From: Syntrophobacterales bacterium
Lineage (GTDB): Bacteria; Desulfobacterota; Syntrophobacteria; Syntrophobacterales; Thermodesulforhabdaceae
Direction of reading: 5' to 3'
Assembly (NCBI GenBank): GCA_026417655.1
Contig: JAOACS010000021.1
Coordinates: 208,309-272,308 of the forward strand
DNA length: 64,000 bases
Below are positions 7,798 through 15,841 of this stretch, one piece after another. Below the pieces are notes generated by a model. The model ran no database searches and had not been told where the DNA came from. It saw nothing but the letters and a program-made list of their open reading frames with translations. The position numbers were made by a program, and so were the translations under genes. Every line of letters starts with the position of its first letter. Position 1 is the stretch's first letter.

Positions 7798-9705
7798 TTG
7801 GTAGGGGCTGGAAGCAACCAAACTATCGAAAGAATAAAAGAAGTTTCTGACATTTTGGATATCGTCGGGGAAGCTGTAACTCTTCGACGAGCAGGGCGAT
7901 ATTATCTAGGGCTTTGCCCCTTTCATGCAGAAAGGACCCCCTCCTTCTACGTAGACCCCCAGCGACAGCTTTTTCATTGCTTTGGCTGTGGAGTGGGAGG
8001 CGATGTTATAAGGTTTGTTATGCAACATCGAGGCTTGTCTTTCCCTGAGGCGATTGAATTTCTGGCGGAAAGGTATAATGTGAGTATCTCGAAGACCCTC
8101 TCAGAATCGACAAGCTCTAAATCCACACTTCTCAAATACATGACTGTCGCAGAAGAGTTTTACTACCAACAACTTCGATATGCCCCTGAAGGAAGTGTAG
8201 CTCGCGAATATCTCAGAAAACGACAGATTAGCGATCCTATCATTGAAGAACAGAGACTAGGTTATGCTCCCAAAAGTTGGGATGCCCTCGTGAGGCATTT
8301 TCAGAAAAACGGCTTAGATCTTCGGAAAGGAGCGGAACTAGGACTCTTTGGAGTATCGGTGAATCGTTCCGGCGAAAAGTTTTATGACAGGTTTCGTCAC
8401 CGCCTAATATTTCCCATCAGAAATTCCACTGGACAGGTTGTCGCCTTCGGTGGGCGAACCCTTGAAGATGAACCTTCATCTGGAAATGAACCCAAGTACT
8501 TAAACAGTCCTGAATCGGAACTTTATAGAAAGCGAACCATACTTTACCAGTTTCATCTGGCTCAGGAAGCCTGCAGAAAAGAAAAACGTCAGGTTATCCT
8601 GGTTGAAGGCTATATGGATGCATTAGCATTTCACAGAATGGGATTTTACCGAACTGTTGCTACATTAGGAACTGCCCTTACCCCCCAGCAAGCAAGGTTA
8701 ATAAAGCGAATAGCCGATGAGGTTGTGATGGTTTATGATGGAGATGAAGCTGGTAGAAAGGCGATGATAAGGAATTTTCCCGTTCTCGTTAATGAAGGTC
8801 TAAAAACGTCCTGCATAGTTTTGCCGGAAGGCATGGATCCAGACGACTTCTTCAGGCACCATTTAATGGAGGATTTCGAGACCCTTATGGAGTCTCGAAA
8901 AGATATGGGGGAATTTGTCATTCAAGAAATAACCAAGGGTTGGGATGGCTCTACATCGGGTAAACTTAAGATCTTATCGGAATTGTTCTCTTATTTTGAA
9001 CCCCTGGGGCAGCCTGTAATTCAGTCTGAATACCTTAAGCTTGCAGGAAAGGCTTTGAATTTAAATGAGGAGGTAGTGTTAAAACAATTTAAATCATGGT
9101 TAGCCTCCTCGAAACACAGGGTATCGCCGCCAAAAACTTTACATAAAAGGAATTCCAAAGACTTGGTCTCTTCCTGCGAAATAACTTCCTCATTGGAAGA
9201 AGAGATCCTGAAAATCATAATGGCCTATCCACACCTTGTGGAACGTGTATTTAGTAAAGATTGTTGGCGATTTTTTATTGAAAATCTTCTAGAGGAGGAA
9301 AACAAGGAGGAGGTTTTATCGAGGCCAATGTATCTCATTTTTCGGGCAATTCATGAAGAATGGCTTGAATTTTCAAAAAACCCATGGAATAAAAACTGGT
9401 TTTGTATCGACCATATTTGCAATCGCATTGGTGATGCAAAGGCCCAGGGTTTATTTTCCAGGATGGCCTTTGAATGTAAATTTTACGACAATGAAGAAAC
9501 AGCTCTTATGTTATTAAATGATTATTTGGGAGCCTTTGAAAAGAAAATCATCAAAATACGCCGAGAGAGGCTAATAAGAGAGCTTGCTGAAGCAGAAAAA
9601 AAAGGTGATTTTGAAAGCATAAAAATAACATTACAGAAGATACAGAGTCTTGGAGGAATAGGAGACCATAAAGAACTTAATGTAAAGGCTGAGAGAGGAT
9701 GGTGA
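7798..9705 (+). CDS. dnaG: DNA primase DnaG
   Basis: The 635-residue primase has an N-terminal CHC2 zinc domain with ligands Cys40, His43, Cys61 and Cys64. The RNA-polymerase core and TOPRIM domain follow, with EGYMD at 270-274 and the metal-binding DGD at 314-316. A C-terminal helicase-interaction region occupies roughly 440-635. It makes RNA primers for replication. The start is TTG at 7798, supported by AAAGGGA about seven bases upstream; no in-frame ATG precedes the zinc domain. It is followed after six bases by rpoD, the conserved core of the macromolecular-synthesis operon, but no rpsU is found upstream. Confidence 0.97.
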   Translation: MVGAGSNQTIERIKEVSDILDIVGEAVTLRRAGRYYLGLCPFHAERTPSFYVDPQRQLFHCFGCGVGGDVIRFVMQHRGLSFPEAIEFLAERYNVSISKTLSESTSSKSTLLKYMTVAEEFYYQQLRYAPEGSVAREYLRKRQISDPIIEEQRLGYAPKSWDALVRHFQKNGLDLRKGAELGLFGVSVNRSGEKFYDRFRHRLIFPIRNSTGQVVAFGGRTLEDEPSSGNEPKYLNSPESELYRKRTILYQFHLAQEACRKEKRQVILVEGYMDALAFHRMGFYRTVATLGTALTPQQARLIKRIADEVVMVYDGDEAGRKAMIRNFPVLVNEGLKTSCIVLPEGMDPDDFFRHHLMEDFETLMESRKDMGEFVIQEITKGWDGSTSGKLKILSELFSYFEPLGQPVIQSEYLKLAGKALNLNEEVVLKQFKSWLASSKHRVSPPKTLHKRNSKDLVSSCEITSSLEEEILKIIMAYPHLVERVFSKDCWRFFIENLLEEENKEEVLSRPMYLIFRAIHEEWLEFSKNPWNKNWFCIDHICNRIGDAKAQGLFSRMAFECKFYDNEETALMLLNDYLGAFEKKIIKIRRERLIRELAEAEKKGDFESIKITLQKIQSLGGIGDHKELNVKAERGW

Positions 9706-9711
9706 AGAGCA

Positions 9712-11499
9712 ATGAATACGACTGCCAACAAAAATCACAATAAGCAGCTAGGTATGGACGAACTGAAGGATCTAATCTCTAAGGGGAAGGAAAAGGGGTA
9801 TCTTACCTACGATGAACTTAATGAAGCGCTTCCTGAAGAAGCTCTCTCACCGGATAAGTTAGACGATATGATCACAATCTTTGATGAGATGGACATAGAA
9901 ATAGTAGATTCGGAAGACGAGTTCATAATGATGCGATCTAAGACTCCAGGAACACCAGTAATGGGATCACTTGAAGAAGAAGCAGTCGAAGAAGAGGAAG
10001 AGTTAGTTTATGATGATATGTCAGCTCGCGTGGCCGATCCTGTCCGCATGTATCTTAAAGAAATGGGACAGGTGGCCCTGCTCAGCCGAGAAGAAGAGGT
10101 GGAAATTGCAAAAAGGATTGAAGCCGCCGAACGCGAGGTTTTCAATGCCATTATGGAGTCGTCTATAGGTGTTAAAGCAATACTTTCTATACGAGAAAAA
10201 CTCGAAGATGGAAGGCTCGATGTCCTTCAGATTCTAAAAGATGTAGATGAGGATATAACTGAAGAAGAAAAGGAAGCTCTTAAACAAAAGCTTATTTCAA
10301 TTCTTAACAGAGTCGAGGCCCTGGATACGCAAAATCGCTCCATGCAGGTCAGAATACTCGAACAAAACATCACCCCCATGGAACAGGTAGAACTCCAAAA
10401 AAATATAGAACAGAATCGAGACGAGATCGTTTCCTTACTTAAGGAGCTACAGCTTGGGAAGAGCCAAATTGATGCAGTGGTAGATAAGTTAAAGCTATAT
10501 CTAGAGGAGATTGAACGGTTGGAGAAGGAAGTAGAAAGATGTGTAAAAACCTACGGAAAACCTATACAACAACTAGAAGAGATCTATCAGATCGCCAAAG
10601 GCGATCTTAAACACCAGGTAGCAGAATGCAAGGGCTACAGCGAACAGGATCTTGAAATCATTTCAAAGGCCTTAATTGCTCGTGAAAGGATCAAAAACCT
10701 GGAGCTAGAAGCCAAAATCGACGCAAAAACCCTAAGAGACATTCTCCATCGAGTTGAAACCGGTATGAGAAAGGCCAAGAACGCAAAGACCGAATTGATA
10801 GAAGCGAATCTCAGACTAGTTGTTAGTATAGCTAAAAAGTATACCAACCGCGGTTTACAATTCCTTGATCTAATCCAGGAAGGTAATATAGGCCTCATGA
10901 AGGCCGTTGACAAATTCGAATACCAAAGGGGATACAAATTCAGCACCTACGCGACGTGGTGGATCCGTCAGGCTATCACAAGAGCCATAGCCGATCAGGC
11001 AAGAACCATTCGGATACCAGTTCACATGATTGAAACCATTAACAAATTAATCAAAACTTCTAGACAGCTTGTTCAGGAATTCGGCCGAGAACCCACCCCG
11101 GAGGAAATCGCAGAAAAAATGGAGCTTCCAGTAGATAAGGTCCGTAAGATCCTTAAGATAGCAAAGGAACCCATAAGCCTTGAAACTCCTATAGGAGAAG
11201 AGGAAGATAGCCATCTAGGGGATTTCATTGAGGATAAAAAAATCATGAATCCAGCAGATGCTGTAATAAATCTAAACCTCGCCGATAAAACAAAAAGAGC
11301 TTTGGCAACCCTAACCCCTAGAGAAGAAAAGGTTCTCAGAATGAGATTTGGCATAGGGACAAAGGCCGACCATACGCTGGAAGAAGTGGGACAGGAATTT
11401 CATGTAACTAGAGAACGCATTCGACAAATAGAAGCAAAGGCTCTTAGGAAACTACGGCATCCCAATAGAAGGAAGGAACTTAAGGGGTTTATCGAATAG
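9712..11499 (+). CDS. rpoD: Primary sigma factor RpoD (sigma70)
   Basis: The 595-residue sigma factor has region 1.1 at the N-terminus, region 1.2 near 105-135 ([20 protein letters not shown]) and an acidic non-conserved insert. Region 2 begins near residue 365 with [20 protein letters not shown] and includes the -10 recognition stretch [14 protein letters not shown]. Region 3 follows. Region 4 carries the -35 helix-turn-helix near residues 554-578 ([20 protein letters not shown]). It directs housekeeping transcription. It begins six bases after the dnaG stop and ends just before a strong hairpin. Confidence 0.98.
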   Translation: MNTTANKNHNKQLGMDELKDLISKGKEKGYLTYDELNEALPEEALSPDKLDDMITIFDEMDIEIVDSEDEFIMMRSKTPGTPVMGSLEEEAVEEEEELVYDDMSARVADPVRMYLKEMGQVALLSREEEVEIAKRIEAAEREVFNAIMESSIGVKAILSIREKLEDGRLDVLQILKDVDEDITEEEKEALKQKLISILNRVEALDTQNRSMQVRILEQNITPMEQVELQKNIEQNRDEIVSLLKELQLGKSQIDAVVDKLKLYLEEIERLEKEVERCVKTYGKPIQQLEEIYQIAKGDLKHQVAECKGYSEQDLEIISKALIARERIKNLELEAKIDAKTLRDILHRVETGMRKAKNAKTELIEANLRLVVSIAKKYTNRGLQFLDLIQEGNIGLMKAVDKFEYQRGYKFSTYATWWIRQAITRAIADQARTIRIPVHMIETINKLIKTSRQLVQEFGREPTPEEIAEKMELPVDKVRKILKIAKEPISLETPIGEEEDSHLGDFIEDKKIMNPADAVINLNLADKTKRALATLTPREEKVLRMRFGIGTKADHTLEEVGQEFHVTRERIRQIEAKALRKLRHPNRRKELKGFIE

Positions 11500-11503
11500 C
11501 AAA

Positions 11504-11529
11504 TTGGGACGCACACCTGTGCGTCCCAA
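11504..11529 (+). terminator. hairpin between convergent rpoD and the unknown gene at 11534
   Basis: TTGGGACGCACA (11504-11515) pairs perfectly with TGTGCGTCCCAA (11518-11529). It lies four bases after the rpoD stop and four before the stop of the convergent gene. There is no U-run, so it is either a symmetric terminator working from both sides or a REP-like element. It shares its outer GGGAC/GTCCC arms with hairpins at 30254 and 53044. Confidence 0.6.
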
Positions 11530-11533
11530 CGAA

Positions 11534-11788
11534 TTATCTATCATCTTTTATGAACAGCCGGTGGTATTCCTCGTCGGATAGGTGGGATTTAAGAAGTCTT
11601 GTGATCATTTCAAATACTTCCGATAGTTCTTCATTGGTCATTCTAGGAACAAGAACCTCTAATACCTCATCGTCAGTAAACTTTTGTAATAAATACATGA
11701 TGGACTTCTCATCAATCTCCCTCGAAAAACCGAAGGCGACCATGCCGTCGTATCTATTCACAAAATTATGAGAGTGCCTTTTCGCCAA
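11534..11788 (-). CDS. Small conserved-looking protein of unknown function
   Basis: I do not recognise this protein. With a TTG start at 11788 it has 84 residues. That start is preceded by GGAG at a suitable distance and lies 10 bases after the ino1 stop; a longer form reaching 11848 would overlap ino1. The product is soluble, mixed alpha and strongly acidic in its second half (residues like FTDDEVLEVLVPRMTNEELS), with no signal or membrane segment. Context is co-transcription with the Ino1-type synthase. Composition and the ribosome-binding site support a real gene. Confidence 0.6.
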   Translation of the reverse strand: MAKRHSHNFVNRYDGMVAFGFSREIDEKSIMYLLQKFTDDEVLEVLVPRMTNEELSEVFEMITRLLKSHLSDEEYHRLFIKDDR

Positions 11789-11798
11789 AATACTTCTC

Positions 11799-13136
11799 CT
11801 ACTCTTCCATATAATAATCAAGCCCAAAATGGGTAATCTGTTCCTCACCCATAAGATAACGGAGCGTATTTTTCAGTTTCATAAGTTGAATGAAGAGATC
11901 ATGTTCAGGATAGAGGTTACTTTTATGCATTGGGCTTTTAAAATAAAATGATAACCACTCCTGAATACCACTCATGTTGGCTCTTTTAGCAAGGTCCATG
12001 AAAAGTACAAGATCCAACACAAGAGGTGCTGCAAGGATGCTGTCTCGGCATTGGAAATCGATCTTTATATGCATCGGATATCCAAGCCACCCAAAAATAT
12101 CGATACAATCCCACCCTTCCTTATTGTCCCCTCTGGGGGGATAGTAGTTTATGGTAACCTTGTGGTAATAATTCTTGTAAAGAGATGGGTAAAGATGTGG
12201 TTGAAGGATATAATCCAAGACGGAAAGTTTACTTTCCTCCTTTGTCTTAAAGGACCCTTCATCATCTAACACGAGCCCATCTCGATTACCTAAGATATTT
12301 GTAGAATACCACCCTTCAAGTCCTAGCATTCTAGCCTTAAGCCCTGGAGCTATAATGGTTTTCATGAGGGTTTGGCCTGTCTTGAAATCCTTTCCAGCTA
12401 TAGGAACATTATTACGGCCCGCCAATTCAATAAGGGCTGGAATATCCACCGTTAGATTAGGAGCACCATTTATAAATGGAATGCCCATCTCCAATGCTGC
12501 CAAGGCGTAAAGCATACTGGGGGCAATACTTGGATGATTCTTCTCGACAGCTTCAAGAAAGGTATCCAAAGACTCATGAATTGGCTCCTGTTTCATATAA
12601 ATCTCTGTGCTTCCACACCATACCATAATGCAACGGGAAATCCCTTCCCGCGAACAGAAGTTACGAATATCCTCCTTCAAAGCTTCAACCAACTCTCGAA
12701 GATTTCTACCCTCCTTTATGTGGGTGCCATCAAGGTTTCTCACAAAGCGCCTTTCAAAAACAGCAGGCATGGGAACAATGCTTGCCAAAAAATCCTTAAC
12801 CGGTTCAATATGATCTTTCTGAAGCACTCGAGCATACTTAGCAGCGTCATAAAGGTTCGCCTCATAGATGTCCCAACCAGCAAATACTAGATCGTCAAGA
12901 TTAGCAAGAGGAACAAATTCCTTAATTCTTGGAACTCTATGTTCATAACGTTTGCCAAGTCTTATGGTCCCTAGCTGAGTAAGAGATCCTACAGGTTCAC
13001 CCATATTTTTCCGAATCAACTCCACACCAGCTATAAACGTTGTGCTTACTGCTCCTCCAATCCCAGGAATAAGGACACCTAGTTTTCCAAGAGGCTTCTC
13101 AATCTGATCTTTTCTCTTAATATCCTTTTCTTTCAA
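11799..13136 (-). CDS. Myo-inositol-1-phosphate synthase-like protein (Ino1 family)
   Basis: The protein aligns by eye with the bacterial/archaeal Ino1 family. It has an N-terminal NAD-binding GVLIPGIGGAVST, the segment NNVPIAGKDFKTGQTL containing a conserved active-site Lys, and SKLSVLDYILQP and QCRDSILAAPLVLDL in the C-terminal half. The enzyme converts glucose-6-phosphate to inositol-phosphate, used for phosphatidylinositol lipids or inositol solutes. I choose the TTG at 13136 (445 residues): GGAGG sits seven bases upstream and a good promoter lies just before it. An open frame to 13217 would run into the -10 box. No downstream inositol-lipid gene is in view. Confidence 0.88.
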   Translation of the reverse strand: MKEKDIKRKDQIEKPLGKLGVLIPGIGGAVSTTFIAGVELIRKNMGEPVGSLTQLGTIRLGKRYEHRVPRIKEFVPLANLDDLVFAGWDIYEANLYDAAKYARVLQKDHIEPVKDFLASIVPMPAVFERRFVRNLDGTHIKEGRNLRELVEALKEDIRNFCSREGISRCIMVWCGSTEIYMKQEPIHESLDTFLEAVEKNHPSIAPSMLYALAALEMGIPFINGAPNLTVDIPALIELAGRNNVPIAGKDFKTGQTLMKTIIAPGLKARMLGLEGWYSTNILGNRDGLVLDDEGSFKTKEESKLSVLDYILQPHLYPSLYKNYYHKVTINYYPPRGDNKEGWDCIDIFGWLGYPMHIKIDFQCRDSILAAPLVLDLVLFMDLAKRANMSGIQEWLSFYFKSPMHKSNLYPEHDLFIQLMKLKNTLRYLMGEEQITHFGLDYYMEE

Positions 13137-13194
13137 GGTTATTCCTCCAGGCTGAAATATCACTACATCGCTAAATATAACCTCTTCGGAAAGA

Positions 13195-13224
13195 ACAATA
13201 GCCCCAAACCATAACAAAAGTCAA
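13195..13224 (-). promoter_or_regulatory. sigma70 promoter for the ino1-like gene
   Basis: On the minus strand TTGACT (13219-13224) is separated by 18 bases from TATTGT (13195-13200). Transcription would begin near 13188, leaving about 50 bases of leader before the TTG start at 13136. It lies just after the end of the preceding 4Fe-4S gene, so ino1 can be expressed independently of it. Confidence 0.5.
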
Positions 13225-13248
13225 TCGAACCTAGGACTAAAGTGATGG

Positions 13249-14325
13249 TTACTTCCCCATAGCCATTCTTTCCTGAAAGATCCTTGCGTAGGTCTCCCTA
13301 AGGGAGGGAGGAACTTCTTTCTGTTGAGAAGAGGGCTTTTCAACAAGTTTGATGGCTTCCTGGGGACAGGTTGTAACACAAAGACCACACCCGATACATC
13401 GATCCCCGTTTATAATAGCTACTTCCTCTCCAAGGGAGATTGCCTCCATCTGGCAACGCTCTAGGCAGGTCCCACACAATACACATGAAGACTCATCGAG
13501 GGTAGCAATATATCGAGATACAACAACATTAGCGGGCTTGGGAAGTTTTTTCAAACTAATAAGGATCTGACAACAGCACCCACAACAGGTGCACATTGCT
13601 GTGATTTTCTGAGCATTAGAAGGTTCGAGAACTCGTCCATCTCGCTCAGCTTCTTCGATGATTTTTAGGGCCTCCTCTTTGGTTATAAAACGACCAAGAC
13701 CGTTGTCTACATAATACTGAGCAGCTACACCAAACATAAGACATGACTCTAGAGGCCTATTGCATCCTTCTCCAGTTATTTTATGCTCCTTCCGGCAAAT
13801 GCAGGGAGCCACTGCTATCAAATCTTCACTTTCTATAATCTTTCTAGCCTCTTCGTAGGGCATAATGGAATGGTAGGCCGTGATTGATCCAGGTGTTGGG
13901 ATTACTCTCATCTGGGGTGTTTTAAGATTTGATAAATGCTGAAAAAAATAGGGCACGTATTCCCTTAGGTCAACTATTAGCTCGGGAGTAAGATCATTTA
14001 CGTGATACTCCCAAATTCCCACAATAAAATTAGCAGCCATGTAACGTTTTTCGGAGCCCTTTCTTAATCTGAATATCAACCCCTTCTTGGCCATTTTCTC
14101 AAGCCGCTCTGCGATCTCTTCAACCTTTGCACCTATCCTTTCAGCGATCTCTTCAGGTAACTCAGGTTTAAAGGTAAGAACCTGAGCAAGCAGAGCCTCT
14201 TCTGGTGTAAAGAGCCGCTTCAGTATTCGGATTTCAACTCCAGAAGGCGTTCTTGGAAACCCTACTGGTAGGCGATTTAGGTGATTAGCCAATCCTTCAT
14301 AAACATCTTCAGAATGTGCTTCCAT
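13249..14325 (-). CDS. Winged-helix and 4Fe-4S ferredoxin-domain protein
   Basis: The 358-residue protein combines an N-terminal helix-turn-helix-like region (about 45-105, including LPEEIAERIGAKVEEIAERL) with a Cys-rich C-terminal half. The Cys groups run in order: an isolated Cys-Ile-Cys and a Cys-Asn...Cys pair (about 170-195), the unusual cluster CTCCGCCC near 245, then two standard 4Fe-4S motifs (CVLCGTCLERCQMEA and CIGCGLCVTTCPQEA, about 281-320). Related proteins are common in anaerobic Desulfobacterota but, to my knowledge, of uncertain function. A redox or iron-sulfur responsive regulator or an electron-transfer adaptor is possible. A GGGGGGA precedes the ATG. It is upstream of ino1 but separated by a promoter. 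Confidence 0.8.
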   Translation of the reverse strand: MEAHSEDVYEGLANHLNRLPVGFPRTPSGVEIRILKRLFTPEEALLAQVLTFKPELPEEIAERIGAKVEEIAERLEKMAKKGLIFRLRKGSEKRYMAANFIVGIWEYHVNDLTPELIVDLREYVPYFFQHLSNLKTPQMRVIPTPGSITAYHSIMPYEEARKIIESEDLIAVAPCICRKEHKITGEGCNRPLESCLMFGVAAQYYVDNGLGRFITKEEALKIIEEAERDGRVLEPSNAQKITAMCTCCGCCCQILISLKKLPKPANVVVSRYIATLDESSCVLCGTCLERCQMEAISLGEEVAIINGDRCIGCGLCVTTCPQEAIKLVEKPSSQQKEVPPSLRETYARIFQERMAMGK

Positions 14326-14478
14326 TTTTAATCCCCCCTAAGCAGTAACGAATAAGATCCCCTTTACCCTTCACAAACTCGAATTTTGGAAAGAGTTATA
14401 TAACAGTTCATTATCCCTTCCAAGAAAAATCATCCGAGGGCTTTCTAGGGTTATAACATACCCCCCATAACTTAAACC

Positions 14479-14507
14479 TTAACATTAACTAAGATATAGG
14501 CTATTTT
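14479..14507 (+). promoter_or_regulatory. promoter for the diguanylate cyclase gene
   Basis: TTAACA (14479-14484), a 17-base spacer and TATTTT (14502-14507) match sigma70 boxes at 5 and 4 of 6 positions. The start site would be near 14514, about 26 bases before the preferred ATG at 14540. This argues against the upstream TTG at 14525. Confidence 0.5.
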
Positions 14508-14539
14508 AAAGTGGGAAGTTTACCTTGGGGATAAGTTAT

Positions 14540-15526
14540 ATGGAACAAGAAATAAAACTAGCATTTCTAAGCTACCTAGAATCTTACCTAGAAAAAAGAG
14601 ATTTCGACGCTACCATTAGATTTATTAGCCCTAACATTACGGGCTTTGGCACGGGATTAGACGAAAAGGCCTATGACTACCAAACCTGTTTAAGGTTGTA
14701 CCATAGGGATATCAATCAAGTTCGAAATCCAATAGATTACAGTATAGAAAATCTCCACATTTACTCTCCCTACGATAACATCGGTATTGTATGTTGTGAA
14801 CTAAATATTGAATCCTCCGTTTTGGATCATTCCTTTAAAATTAACCACCTAAGACTAAGCTTAATTTTCGTAAGAGATGGCGAAAGGTGGTTTATTGAGC
14901 ATTTTCACATCTCATTGCCCACAAGCATTCACAACCCAGGTGAAGCCTTTCCAATAAAAGAGATAGAGGACCAGCATAGGGTGGTTCAAAAACTTGTTTC
15001 TGAAGAGACTGAAAAATTTAAAAAAATTTTGAGGGAGGTAGAAAAGCAAGCTACTATCGATGGACTAACCCAACTTTATAATAGAGTGAAAATTGAAGAA
15101 ATAATAACGAATGAGATTGAAAAGGCAAAAGATAGGGAAGCTTCCTTTTCGGTTATCCTCATAGACGTAGACCATTTTAAGAGAGTAAATGACGAATTTG
15201 GTCACCTTATGGGTGATAAGTTTTTAATTGAATTTGCCAACATTTTACTAAAAAACACCAGGGAAATCGATATCTGTGGAAGGTGGGGAGGAGAGGAATT
15301 TATTGTATTTTCTCCAAATACTAATTTGGAACAGGCCCTTCTTATTGCAGAAAGGCTAAGAAAGGTAATAGAAGATTTTAACTTTCCTGTTGTTGGTCAT
15401 AAAACAGCAAGCTTTGGAGTGGCGTGTTGCAGAAAAAATGACTCCCTCAAAAGCATAATAGAACGGGCCGATATAGCTTTATATGCTTCGAAAAGAAGTG
15501 GCAGAAATAAAGTATCCTTCCAATAA
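14540..15526 (+). CDS. Diguanylate cyclase with N-terminal SnoaL/NTF2-like sensor domain
   Basis: The protein (328 residues from the ATG at 14540) has an N-terminal alpha+beta domain (about 1-135) that looks like a SnoaL/NTF2 fold. It opens with helical LAFLSYLESYLEKRDFDATI and ends with the strand GERWFIEHFHISLP. A helical coiled-coil linker (about 140-170) leads to a GGDEF domain. The catalytic motif is GGEEF (250-254), with the RxxD inhibitory site (REID) five residues upstream, so it should make cyclic di-GMP and be product-inhibited. There is no signal peptide or membrane segment, so sensing is cytosolic. The ligand is unknown. It is a single-gene unit followed by an antisense tRNA. Confidence 0.88.
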   Translation: MEQEIKLAFLSYLESYLEKRDFDATIRFISPNITGFGTGLDEKAYDYQTCLRLYHRDINQVRNPIDYSIENLHIYSPYDNIGIVCCELNIESSVLDHSFKINHLRLSLIFVRDGERWFIEHFHISLPTSIHNPGEAFPIKEIEDQHRVVQKLVSEETEKFKKILREVEKQATIDGLTQLYNRVKIEEIITNEIEKAKDREASFSVILIDVDHFKRVNDEFGHLMGDKFLIEFANILLKNTREIDICGRWGGEEFIVFSPNTNLEQALLIAERLRKVIEDFNFPVVGHKTASFGVACCRKNDSLKSIIERADIALYASKRSGRNKVSFQ

Positions 15527-15529
15527 AAA

Positions 15530-15607
15530 TGGTCGGGGCGAGCCGATTTGAACGGCCGACTCCCTGCTCCCAAGGCAGGTGCGCTAACCAGGCTGCGCTA
15601 CGCCCCG
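15530..15607 (-). tRNA. tRNA-Pro (anticodon UGG), CCA encoded
   Basis: The minus strand folds into a 78-base tRNA. The acceptor stem is CGGGGCG/CGCCCCG, the D stem GCGC/GCGC, the anticodon stem CCTGC/GCAGG with a seven-base loop centred on TGG, and the T stem GGCCG/CGGCT with loop TTCAAAT. It ends with an encoded ACCA. The 3' end is three bases from the diguanylate cyclase stop on the other strand. Confidence 0.97.
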
Positions 15608-15623
15608 ACAATCTCGGTAGACT

Positions 15624-15650
15624 GTTATCACATTAAGGGCGATAATGCAA
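15624..15650 (-). promoter_or_regulatory. candidate promoter for tRNA-Pro
   Basis: On the minus strand TTGCAT (15645-15650) is followed after 15 bases by GATAAC (15624-15629). Transcription would begin about 10 bases before the mature tRNA. The spacing is a little short and the boxes are imperfect. Confidence 0.3.
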
Positions 15651-15841
15651 GTTGTTACTTAAAATATTCACATCTTAACACTAAACTGCTATATTGTAAT
15701 CTTTACCAAAGTCTGTTTATTGACTTAAAAAGCTTCATAAGTCCTATTCCTAAGAACAAGATATTATGTCCACCTTCTAGATTCAAAAAGGGTGTGGAAT
15801 GTAAAAAGTACCGTTACAATTGAACATAAGAGGGATACTCA

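Noticed and set aside
15548..15823. 91-codon plus-strand frame downstream of the diguanylate cyclase
   Set aside because: Its first part is the complement of tRNA-Pro, so it is not a protein gene.
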